This document shows positions 8,197 through 16,191 of a stretch of 64,000 bases of DNA, piece by piece. The DNA lies in assembly GCF_000424445.1 (NCBI RefSeq), contig NZ_AUJX01000006.1:1-64000 (forward strand), written 5' to 3'. Made by a program: the position numbers and the translations under genes. The notes beneath the pieces were generated by a model. The model was not told the DNA's origin, did not search any database, and saw only the letters and a list, made by a program, of their open reading frames with translations. Positions within the stretch are counted from its first letter, which is position 1, and each line of letters begins with the position of its first letter. Source of the DNA: Oribacterium sp. NK2B42 (GTDB lineage: Bacteria > Bacillota > Clostridia > Lachnospirales > Lachnospiraceae).

Positions 8197-11100
8197 ATGT
8201 TTAAAAAAGTTGATACAAACATGAACTTCGTAGAGCGCGAGAATGAGGTTGAGGAGTTCTGGAAACAGAATCATATCTTTGAGGATTCCATCAAAGAGCA
8301 TGAGGGAGATCCTTCTTACGTGTTCTACGACGGTCCTCCTACCGCAAACGGAAAACCTCATATCGGACATGTTGAGACCCGTGCATTTAAGGACATGATC
8401 CCAAGATACCGTGCCATGAAGGGTTCTATGGTTCCCAGAAAGGCAGGATGGGATACCCACGGACTTCCTGTAGAGCTGGAAGTTGAAAAGTCCATCGGCA
8501 TCAACGGAAAAGAGCAGATTGAGAAGTATGGAGTTGCGCCTTTTATAGATTTGTGTAAGGAAAATGTCTGGAAGTATAAGGGAATGTGGGAGGATTTCTC
8601 CTACAAGGTAGGCTTCTGGGCAGATATGGACAATCCATATGTTACATATCACGATGATTTTATCGAGTCCGAGTGGTGGGCTCTTAAAGAGATCTGGAAG
8701 AAGGGTCTTCTCTATGAAGGCTTCAAGGTAGTTCCTTACTGCCCACGCTGCGGAACCCCTCTTTCCAGCCACGAAGTAGCTCAAGGCTATAAGGAGTTAA
8801 ATGAGCGTTCGGCCATCGTTCGTTTCAAGGCAAAGGATCAGGATTTCTACTTCCTTGCCTGGACAACCACACCATGGACACTTCCTTCCAATACCGCACT
8901 TTGCGTAAATCCGGATCTTGAGTATTCAAAGGTCAAGGCCGCTGACGGTTATACATATGTCATGGCTTCATCACTTCTTGACAAGGTTCTTTCACCTCTT
9001 GCAAAGGAAGGTGAGAAGGCTTATGAGGTTCTTGAGACCTATAAGGGAACGGATCTCGTAGGTATTGACTATGAGCCCCTTTATCAGTGTGCGGCAGATG
9101 TGGCAGCTAAGCAGCACAAGAGAGCTCATTACGTAGTATGTGATTCTTACGTTACAGCTGAAGACGGTACCGGTATCGTTCACCAGGCTCCTGCCTTCGG
9201 TGAAGATGATGCCCGTGTAGGTCGTGAGAATGATATGCCTCTCGTTAAGTTCGTTGATGAGAGCGGATGCATGACTGCCGAGACTCCGTTCGCAGGCATG
9301 AGATGTAAGCCTACGGAAAAGGAAATCGCAGAGGGTGCCATCAGCTGTGATCCTGAGGTATTGAAGGATCTTTCGGGAAGAAAGCTTCTCTATGATGCTC
9401 CTAAGTTCACACACTCATATCCTCACTGCTGGAGATGCGATACACCGCTTATCTACTACGCAAGAGAATCCTGGTTCATCAAGATGAGCGCTGTAAAGGA
9501 TGACCTTGTTAAGAATAATGCTACCGTTAAGTGGTATCCCGAGACCATCGGTTCAGGCCGTTTCGGTGCATGGATAGAGAATGTTCAGGACTGGGGTCTT
9601 TCACGTAACCGTTATTGGGGAACTCCTCTCAATATCTGGGTATGTAAGGACTGCGGCGAGAAGGATGCCATCGGTTCTATTCAGGAGCTGAGAGAAAGAG
9701 CATACAACTATGAAGATGTTCTTTCAGAGCTTAAGGCTTCCGGCAAGGAGGGCTACAGCTCAGATTACGTAGGTTACGAGCATATCGAGCTCCACAAGCC
9801 TTACGTTGACAAGCTTACCTGCAAGTGTCCTAAGTGCGGCGGCGACATGAAGAGAGTACCTGAAGTTATCGACTGCTGGTTCGATTCAGGCGCTATGCCA
9901 TATGCACAGCATCATTATCCTTTTGAGAACAAGGAGCTTTTTGAGGCACAGTTCCCGGCACAGTTTATCTGTGAGGCAGTTGACCAGACCAGAGGCTGGT
10001 TCTACTCACTTCTTGCAGAGAGTACAATACTTTTCAACAAGGCACCTTACGAGAACGTTCTCGTACTCGGTCATGTTCAGGACGAAAACGGACAGAAGAT
10101 GAGTAAGTCCAAGGGTAATGCTGTTGACCCTATGGAAGCATTAAAGAAGCACGGCGCAGACGCTATCCGCTGGTTCTTCTATACAAACTCGGCTCCATGG
10201 CTTCCAAACAGATTCCATGACAAGGCTGTGGTAGAAGGACAGCGTAAGTTCCTTTCCACACTTTGGAACACCTATGCATTCTTTGTGCTTTATGCGAATA
10301 TTGATGATTTTGACCCAACCAGGTATTCACTTGAATACGATAAGCTCGGGGTTATGGATAAGTGGCTTCTCAGCAAGCTCAATTCCGTAGTCAAGGCAGT
10401 AGATGACAATCTTACAAACTTCAGAATTCCTGAGGCAGCAAATGCCCTTCAGGAATTTGCAGATGACATGTCCAACTGGTATGTTCGCCGTTCGAGAGAG
10501 CGTTTCTGGGCAAAGGGTATGGAGCAGGACAAGATCAATGCTTACATGACTCTTTATACCACACTGGTTACCTTCTCAAAGATTGCGGCACCTATGGTTC
10601 CGTTCATCACAGAGTCCATCTACAGAAATCTTGTATGCACAGTTGATCCCAAGGCAAAGAAATCGGTTCACCTTTGTTCTTTCCCTAAGGCGGATGAATC
10701 AATGATAGATGCAGCTCTTGAAGAGAGCATGGATAAGGTACTCCGTATAGTTATCCTTGGTCGTGCGGCAAGAAATACAGCAGCTGTAAAGAACCGTCAG
10801 CCTATCGGTAACATGTATGTGAAGTCGGAGTCCGGTCTTGATCAGTATTACATTGACATCATCGAGGATGAGCTCAATGTAAAGAATGTTATTTTCCAGG
10901 ATGACTTAAGAGCATTTACTTCCTACACCTTCAAGCCACAGCTTAAGACTGTAGGTCCCAAGTACGGAAAGCATCTGAATTCGATACGTACATATCTTTC
11001 TGAGATCGATGGATCAAAGGCCATGGACGAGCTTGAGACCAACGGCGAAATTAAGTTTGTGGTTGATGGTGACAAAGAGGTTTCACTTACAAAGGATGAT

Positions 11101-11448
11101 CTTCTTATAGATGTATCCGAGAAGGGTGGATTTGTCACAGAAGAGGGCAACAATCTCACTGTTGTTCTCGATACAAATCTTACACCGGAGCTCATAGAAG
11201 AGGGCTTTGTAAGAGAGATCATCTCAAAGATACAGACAATGCGTAAAGAAGCCGGTTTCGAGGTTATGGATCACATAAAGGTATATGTGAAGGACAATGA
11301 TAAAATGGCTAATCTTATGCGTAAAAATGAAAGTGAGATTATAAGAGTGGTTATGGCGGACGCAATCGTGTATAATCTTACTCAGGGATACGAGAAGGCA
11401 TGGGATATCAACGGAGAGACCATGACTCTCGCTGTCGAAAAGATTTAA
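8197..11448 (+). CDS. ileS: isoleucyl-tRNA synthetase
   Basis: Class I synthetase of 1083 residues that charges tRNA(Ile). The HIGH motif is at 55-58 (GKPHIGH), the CP1 editing domain follows, and KMSKS is at 634-638. The C-terminal anticodon-binding region has SNWYVRRSRERFW. The length (about 1080 against about 940 in E. coli) and the GPPTANGKPHIGH signature resemble the long type 2 IleS, a form often less sensitive to mupirocin. That property is inferred from the family and is not visible in the sequence. AAGGAG at 8180-8185 fixes the start. Confidence 0.96.
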   Translation: MFKKVDTNMNFVERENEVEEFWKQNHIFEDSIKEHEGDPSYVFYDGPPTANGKPHIGHVETRAFKDMIPRYRAMKGSMVPRKAGWDTHGLPVELEVEKSIGINGKEQIEKYGVAPFIDLCKENVWKYKGMWEDFSYKVGFWADMDNPYVTYHDDFIESEWWALKEIWKKGLLYEGFKVVPYCPRCGTPLSSHEVAQGYKELNERSAIVRFKAKDQDFYFLAWTTTPWTLPSNTALCVNPDLEYSKVKAADGYTYVMASSLLDKVLSPLAKEGEKAYEVLETYKGTDLVGIDYEPLYQCAADVAAKQHKRAHYVVCDSYVTAEDGTGIVHQAPAFGEDDARVGRENDMPLVKFVDESGCMTAETPFAGMRCKPTEKEIAEGAISCDPEVLKDLSGRKLLYDAPKFTHSYPHCWRCDTPLIYYARESWFIKMSAVKDDLVKNNATVKWYPETIGSGRFGAWIENVQDWGLSRNRYWGTPLNIWVCKDCGEKDAIGSIQELRERAYNYEDVLSELKASGKEGYSSDYVGYEHIELHKPYVDKLTCKCPKCGGDMKRVPEVIDCWFDSGAMPYAQHHYPFENKELFEAQFPAQFICEAVDQTRGWFYSLLAESTILFNKAPYENVLVLGHVQDENGQKMSKSKGNAVDPMEALKKHGADAIRWFFYTNSAPWLPNRFHDKAVVEGQRKFLSTLWNTYAFFVLYANIDDFDPTRYSLEYDKLGVMDKWLLSKLNSVVKAVDDNLTNFRIPEAANALQEFADDMSNWYVRRSRERFWAKGMEQDKINAYMTLYTTLVTFSKIAAPMVPFITESIYRNLVCTVDPKAKKSVHLCSFPKADESMIDAALEESMDKVLRIVILGRAARNTAAVKNRQPIGNMYVKSESGLDQYYIDIIEDELNVKNVIFQDDLRAFTSYTFKPQLKTVGPKYGKHLNSIRTYLSEIDGSKAMDELETNGEIKFVVDGDKEVSLTKDDLLIDVSEKGGFVTEEGNNLTVVLDTNLTPELIEEGFVREIISKIQTMRKEAGFEVMDHIKVYVKDNDKMANLMRKNESEIIRVVMADAIVYNLTQGYEKAWDINGETMTLAVEKI

Positions 11449-11473
11449 TATATTACTGACCAGATAGGAACCC

Positions 11474-11505
11474 CCTTATGGAAACATATATTTGTTTCCA
11501 TAAGG
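11474..11505 (+). promoter_or_regulatory. 13-bp perfect hairpin in the ileS-glgP gap
   Basis: CCTTATGGAAACA (11474-11486) pairs exactly with TGTTTCCATAAGG (11493-11505) around a 6-base loop. No T-run follows, so it is a poor intrinsic terminator. It ends about 40 bases before the glgP start and may be an operator, an mRNA stability element or a weak attenuator. Confidence 0.5.
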
Positions 11506-11545
11506 ATTCGAAATCTTAATTTTGAGAAAGGAAAAGGATAGGATA

Positions 11546-14002
11546 GTGGAGAAGTTCGATAAGGAGTTATTCAAAAAAGAGGTTAAGAGCAGTGCCCGCA
11601 AGCTTTATCGCAGATCACTTGATGAGCTCACAACAAAAGAAGCATTTCATGCAGTTGCATATGCCGTGCAGAACACCATCATTGATGACTGGATGGAAAC
11701 TCAGAAGGTAACTGAGAAAAAGGATGCCAAGAGAGTGTATTATCTTTCAATGGAATTCCTCATGGGAAGGGCTCTCGGTAACAACATCATAAATCTTTCC
11801 TGCCGTGATGAGATAAAGGAAGCTCTTGAGGAGCTTAATCTTGACCTTAATGCCATTGAGGATGAGGAACCTGACTGGGCTCTCGGAAACGGCGGTCTCG
11901 GAAGACTTGCAGCATGCTTCCTTGACTCTCTTGCAACTCTTGGATATTGTGCATGCGGTTGCGGCATACGTTATAAATACGGTATGTTCAAGCAGCAGAT
12001 TGTTAACGGATATCAGAAGGAAGTACCTGATGACTGGCTTAAAGATGGAAATCCATTTGAGCTTCGCCGTTCAGAGCTAGCAAAGGAAGTTAAGTTTGGC
12101 GGATGGGTAGAATCCGTGAACCACAACGGAAAGCTTAAATTCGAGCATAAGGGATATCAGTCAGTTATTGCTATTCCATATGATACACCTGTTGTAGGCT
12201 ACAACAATCATGTGGTAGATACTCTTCGTGTATGGGATGCTCAGGCAAAGGAAACTTTCCGCCTTGATGAGTTTGATAAGGGTAATTATGAGGCTGCTGT
12301 TGAAAATGAAAACATGGCCCGTAACATAGTTGAGGTTCTTTATCCAAATGACAATCACTATGCAGGTAAGGAGCTTCGTCTTCGCCAGCAGTATTTCTTT
12401 ATCTCAGCTTCCGTGCAGACAGCTGTAAAGGATTATGTTGACAGACACAACGGAGACATTAAGCATCTCTATGAGAAGGTTGCTTTCCAGTTAAATGATA
12501 CACACCCTACAGTTGCGGTAGCAGAGCTTATGAGAATCCTTATGGACGATTATGAGCTTTCATGGGATGAGGCATGGGAGATAACCAAAAAGACCTGTGC
12601 ATATACAAACCATACCATTATGGCTGAGGCGCTTGAGAAATGGCCTATCGAGCTTTTCTCAAAGCTTCTTCCACGTATTTATCAGATCGTTGAGGAGATT
12701 AACCGACGCTTCTGTGAGTATATCCGTACTAATTATCCTGAGAATGCAGAGTATAAAATCAAAAAGATGGCTATCATATATGACGGACAGGTTAAGATGG
12801 CACATCTTGCTATCGTTGGCGGACATGCAGTAAATGGTGTTGCAGAGCTTCATACAGAGATTCTCAAGAAAGAAACTCTCAAGGATTTCTATGAGTTGTA
12901 TCCTGAGAAGTTCTCAAGCAAGACAAACGGTATCACACAGCGCAGATGGCTTCTTCATGCAAACCCTGAGCTTGCCGCATGGATTTCTGATAAGATCGGA
13001 AATGGATGGATCACAGATCTCTCCAAGATTAGCAAACTGGCTGTATATGCAGATGATGAAAAGTGTCAGGCCGAGTTTATGGCTATCAAGCGCCACAACA
13101 AGGAGCGCCTTGCAAAGTACATCCTTGAGCATAATGGCATAGAGGTTTCAACCGAAGCTATCTTTGATGTCATGGTTAAGAGACTTCACGAGTATAAGAG
13201 ACAGCTTCTGAACATACTTCATGTAATGTATGTTTACAATCAGCTCAAAGATCATCCGGAGATGAAGTTCCATCCTCATGTTTATATCTTTGGCGCAAAG
13301 GCGGCAGCAGGCTACAAGACAGCAAAGCTTACCATAAAGCTTATCAACAATGTTGCCAATGTTATAAACAACGATGATTCCATAAACGGAAAGATCAAGG
13401 TTGTTTTTATCGAGGATTACAGAGTATCCAATGCCGAGCTTATCATCCCGGCTGCAGATATCTCAGAGCAGATTTCAACAGCTTCAAAGGAAGCTTCCGG
13501 AACCTCAAACATGAAGCTTATGCTTAACGGTGCTCTTACACTTGGAACGATGGATGGTGCCAATGTTGAGATCGTTAAGGAAGTAGGTCATGAGTATGCC
13601 TTCACCTTTGGATTGTCATCTGATGAGGTTATCGCTCTTGAGCATAATCATCAGTACAATCCTATGGAGATTTTCAACCATAATCAGGAAATCAGAAGAG
13701 TCCTTATGCAGCTTGTAAACGGATATTACAGCCCTGAGAATCCTGAGCTGTTCCGTCCGCTTTATAACTCACTTCTCAATACACATGAATCAGATGTGGC
13801 TGACCGTTACTTCATACTTAAGGATTTCGCTGCCTATGACGAAGCTCAGAGAAGAGCCTGCGAGCAGTACGAGGATGAGTCCTGGTGGGCTAAAGCTGCA
13901 ATTCTCAATACTTCACATGCCGGTAAGTTCTCATCTGACAGAACTATCGAAGAGTATGTGGAAGATATTTGGAAGCTTGACAGGATTAAGATTAAGGTTT
14001 AA
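11546..14002 (+). CDS. glgP: glycogen/starch/alpha-glucan phosphorylase
   Basis: GT35 enzyme, about 818 residues, that releases glucose-1-phosphate from alpha-1,4-glucans. EDEEPDWALGNGGLGRLAAC near the N-terminus and the pyridoxal-phosphate site EASGTSNMKLMLNGALTLGT (Lys657 in NMK) are diagnostic. A TTG at 11522 is in frame, but the GTG at 11546 sits 8 bases after AAGGAAAAGG and is the better start. It is alone between a hairpin and a terminator, with no glg neighbours. Confidence 0.95.
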   Translation: MEKFDKELFKKEVKSSARKLYRRSLDELTTKEAFHAVAYAVQNTIIDDWMETQKVTEKKDAKRVYYLSMEFLMGRALGNNIINLSCRDEIKEALEELNLDLNAIEDEEPDWALGNGGLGRLAACFLDSLATLGYCACGCGIRYKYGMFKQQIVNGYQKEVPDDWLKDGNPFELRRSELAKEVKFGGWVESVNHNGKLKFEHKGYQSVIAIPYDTPVVGYNNHVVDTLRVWDAQAKETFRLDEFDKGNYEAAVENENMARNIVEVLYPNDNHYAGKELRLRQQYFFISASVQTAVKDYVDRHNGDIKHLYEKVAFQLNDTHPTVAVAELMRILMDDYELSWDEAWEITKKTCAYTNHTIMAEALEKWPIELFSKLLPRIYQIVEEINRRFCEYIRTNYPENAEYKIKKMAIIYDGQVKMAHLAIVGGHAVNGVAELHTEILKKETLKDFYELYPEKFSSKTNGITQRRWLLHANPELAAWISDKIGNGWITDLSKISKLAVYADDEKCQAEFMAIKRHNKERLAKYILEHNGIEVSTEAIFDVMVKRLHEYKRQLLNILHVMYVYNQLKDHPEMKFHPHVYIFGAKAAAGYKTAKLTIKLINNVANVINNDDSINGKIKVVFIEDYRVSNAELIIPAADISEQISTASKEASGTSNMKLMLNGALTLGTMDGANVEIVKEVGHEYAFTFGLSSDEVIALEHNHQYNPMEIFNHNQEIRRVLMQLVNGYYSPENPELFRPLYNSLLNTHESDVADRYFILKDFAAYDEAQRRACEQYEDESWWAKAAILNTSHAGKFSSDRTIEEYVEDIWKLDRIKIKV

Positions 14003-14086
14003 TGACTACATTCGAATAGGGAAAAAACTCCCGGATCATGTGCGTTTGTACAGGTACACCGCACGTGTGAAGGCTTTATCGCAAAA

Positions 14087-14117
14087 AGGCGCAGGTGGGA
14101 TACCACCTGCGCTGTTT
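14087..14117. terminator. terminator between glgP and the converging GNAT gene
   Basis: GCGCAGGTGG (14089-14098) pairs with CCACCTGCGC (14103-14112) around GATA, followed by TGTTTTT. A-rich sequence precedes the stem, so it could also serve the minus-strand gene. The GNAT stop codon lies at its right edge. Confidence 0.8.
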
Positions 14118-15035
14118 TTATACCATCATATATACGATTCTTTCGGTCTCCACATATCCAAGACCTTCATATAGATTATGAGCTATTACATTATTGCTTG
14201 AAACCTGCAAAAGTATCTTTTTATACTTCCCGGGTTTTTCGTAGTTTTCAACGGCTTTCATAAGAGCTTTTCCGTGGCCTTTGCCAAGGTACTTGTCATA
14301 TACCAGAAGTCCGTAAAGATAAAGCGTTTCCTTGTCATAGCCTGTGAGGTGGACCTCACCGTATTTACAGCATAGATCATCTCCCGGGTCCGCAATAGGG
14401 TGATCCAGAACCTTTTCCATAAGGAGCTCGTCATAAACATGAACAGCACTTATAGCCGTGAGAGTCTCGTAGGTATCCGGTATCACAAAAGGAACCGGAG
14501 CTTTGATTCTGAATGGCTTTTCCCCGTTTTGATCCTCTGATCCACCATGGAAAGCACCCTGACAGAGGGAACTATCTGATTCTGATCCATTATGAGAATC
14601 ACACTCACAGAGGAAACCTTCTGTTTCTGATTCATCATCGGAATCAAAATTTATATGCTCATATGAGACATCATCGAATCCGAAAAGCGGTTTCTTTATC
14701 ATGAATTTTATCTTAACGTCCCTGAAATCATCCCTCAGACTGTTATAACACATGGAAAAGAAGCCTATTCCCCTCATTACAGGATGGGTAAAGGCTTCTA
14801 CTTCAATTACTTTTTTTCCATCTATTGTCTCACCGAGAAAGTAGCCTGACAGAACAGCAATAAGCTCAGAATCAATTCCGCTTTCTTCCTTATCATCATT
14901 TCTGACAATATAATAAAAATCCCCGTCCAGATCCGTATCATAGTTCGTATGATCTGCGAGATTACATTCATTGACGAGCTCACATACAGCGGCTCTGTCA
15001 TTATCTTCCAATTCTTTAAATAATTCAGCTTCCAT
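14118..15035 (-). CDS. GNAT-family N-acetyltransferase with two GNAT-like halves
   Basis: 305 residues from the ATG at 15035. The C-terminal half is a recognisable GNAT fold with the acetyl-CoA loop LGKGHGKALMKA and a terminal NNVIAHNLYEGLGYVETER. The N-terminal half looks like a degenerate GNAT copy (VIEVEAFTHPVMRGIGFF). An acidic Ser-rich linker near the middle (SDDESETEGF, SESDSSLCQG) joins them. An extended frame reaches 15149 but has no ribosome site. TGTTATAAT ends 7 bases before the 15035 ATG, so transcription could begin at the start codon itself. Substrate unknown. Confidence 0.7.
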   Translation of the reverse strand: MEAELFKELEDNDRAAVCELVNECNLADHTNYDTDLDGDFYYIVRNDDKEESGIDSELIAVLSGYFLGETIDGKKVIEVEAFTHPVMRGIGFFSMCYNSLRDDFRDVKIKFMIKKPLFGFDDVSYEHINFDSDDESETEGFLCECDSHNGSESDSSLCQGAFHGGSEDQNGEKPFRIKAPVPFVIPDTYETLTAISAVHVYDELLMEKVLDHPIADPGDDLCCKYGEVHLTGYDKETLYLYGLLVYDKYLGKGHGKALMKAVENYEKPGKYKKILLQVSSNNVIAHNLYEGLGYVETERIVYMMV

Positions 15036-15042
15036 AGAGAGA

Positions 15043-15051
15043 ATTATAACA
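15043..15051 (-). promoter_or_regulatory. extended -10 box abutting the GNAT start codon
   Basis: Read on the minus strand, TGTTATAAT is followed by TCTCTCT and then ATG. With initiation 7 bases after the hexamer the mRNA would begin at the A of ATG, and no Shine-Dalgarno sequence is available. No convincing -35 box is present, as is common for extended -10 promoters. Confidence 0.5.
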
Positions 15052-15067
15052 AACACATTAACAAAAT

Positions 15068-15110
15068 TCCACCGGGATGGTTCTCGTCGATGAGAAGTAT
15101 CCCCGGTGGA
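15068..15110. repeat. dispersed hairpin repeat, GGTTCTC family, copy 1
   Basis: Arms TCCACCGGG and CCCGGTGGA flank an apex GGTTCTCGTCGATGAGAA. The same apex with different but still pairing arms occurs at 36547, 42124 and 59675. This copy is the least perfectly paired. It lies between the GNAT gene and the small membrane protein gene, which are divergently transcribed. Confidence 0.7.
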
Positions 15111-15209
15111 TACGGTTCTGTTGTCCCGAAAATCATCATTTTTTGACACCTACAGCCCATTATGATAAAATACATTAGCCTTTATAGAAATCAGTTAAAA
15201 GGAGATATC

Positions 15210-15359
15210 ATGGAGAAGATTTATAAAACAATGAGAGATACCGGAGCCGGCTCCATCGCTCTCGGAATAGTGATCCTTGTTGCAGGAATAACAGTTGGCA
15301 TTATTTCCATCATAAACGGAACCGTACTTTTAAAGCGTAAGAACGAACTCACTTTCTAA
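15210..15359 (+). CDS. small single-span membrane protein (49 residues)
   Basis: MEKIYKTMRD is followed by a strongly hydrophobic segment (about residues 12-37, GSIALGIVILVAGITVGIIS) and a short polar tail KRKNELTF. AAGGAGAT at 15199-15206 identifies the ATG at 15210 as the start. The 5' extension to 15162 has no ribosome site. Family not recognised. It lies 2 bases before the vanZ-like gene and is probably the first cistron of a membrane/envelope operon reaching to 20706. Confidence 0.6.
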   Translation: MEKIYKTMRDTGAGSIALGIVILVAGITVGIISIINGTVLLKRKNELTF

Positions 15360-15361
15360 AA

Positions 15362-15841
15362 ATGGCAAAGCATTCAACCAGAAACCAGAAGATTGGTTGG
15401 ATCCTTTTCGTACTTTATCTGGCTGCTCTTCTTTATCTCATGTTTTTCTCTGAGATGGAACAGAGAGGAGTAGGCGCAAAAACAGAATACACCTATAATC
15501 TCACACCCTTTGTAGAGATCAGCAGATACCTTTTTTCCGGAAATCAGATAGGGCTGAGAGGAGTTTTACTGAACCTCTACGGAAACATTCTCGGCTTTAT
15601 GCCCTTTGGTTTTATACTGGGTGTGATCAGCTCAAGATGCAGGGAGCATTGGTACAATGCCGTGATCTGTACTTATCTCCTGAGCTTCGGTATCGAGATG
15701 ATCCAGCTTGTACTGCGTGCAGGAAGCTGTGATGTGGACGATATCATACTTAATACTCTGGGAGGCACTTTAGGTTATGCTGTTTTCTGTTTTGTGCAGC
15801 ACATAAGAAAAGTAAATTATTTTAAACGTCATCCGGAATGA
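15362..15841 (+). CDS. VanZ-family membrane protein
   Basis: 159 residues with four predicted membrane spans. It shows the VanZ-like pattern: YNLTPFVEI, then LRGVLLNLYGNILGFMPFGF, then SFGIEMIQLVLRAGSCDVDDII with NTLGGTLGY. VanZ proteins are linked to teicoplanin tolerance, but most members outside van clusters have no assigned function. Its stop overlaps the start of the next gene. Confidence 0.85.
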   Translation: MAKHSTRNQKIGWILFVLYLAALLYLMFFSEMEQRGVGAKTEYTYNLTPFVEISRYLFSGNQIGLRGVLLNLYGNILGFMPFGFILGVISSRCREHWYNAVICTYLLSFGIEMIQLVLRAGSCDVDDIILNTLGGTLGYAVFCFVQHIRKVNYFKRHPE

Positions 15842-16185
15842 CGTCATGGATCCAGAGGCATTTAGTGGCTAATAAAAAAAGATATAATTATATACGTAAA
15901 AAGATTGTACCCGGTACTTGGTTCAGAGTGATGACCGCCATAATATCCTTTGTTTTACTTGTGTCCTGTATCGTGATCTCCACCTGTATGGAGGGACAGG
16001 GACCATTGTTTGTAGGCGCCCTGGGCATAAGTTCCATCATTATGGCTGTTTATACAGTTTTTAATTCCATGGTTTTTGAAAAGGATCCCGAGTGCAATTA
16101 CATACCTTTACACGTTGCAGGTATCGCAGCAGGAATCATAGTGATCCTATGGGTCATCCTGCTTCTTTTAGGTTTGTTTTTTTGA
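15838..16185 (+). CDS. conserved integral membrane protein, unknown function
   Basis: 115 residues: a basic N-terminal 25 residues (NKKRYNYIRKKIVPG), then three hydrophobic segments at about 31-50, 57-78 and 91-114. It resembles small DUF6142-type membrane proteins of Lachnospiraceae, though that name is from memory. The ATG overlaps the vanZ-like stop (ATGA), implying translational coupling. No catalytic motif is visible. Confidence 0.55.
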   Translation: MTSWIQRHLVANKKRYNYIRKKIVPGTWFRVMTAIISFVLLVSCIVISTCMEGQGPLFVGALGISSIIMAVYTVFNSMVFEKDPECNYIPLHVAGIAAGIIVILWVILLLLGLFF

Positions 16186-16191
16186 GGTAAT

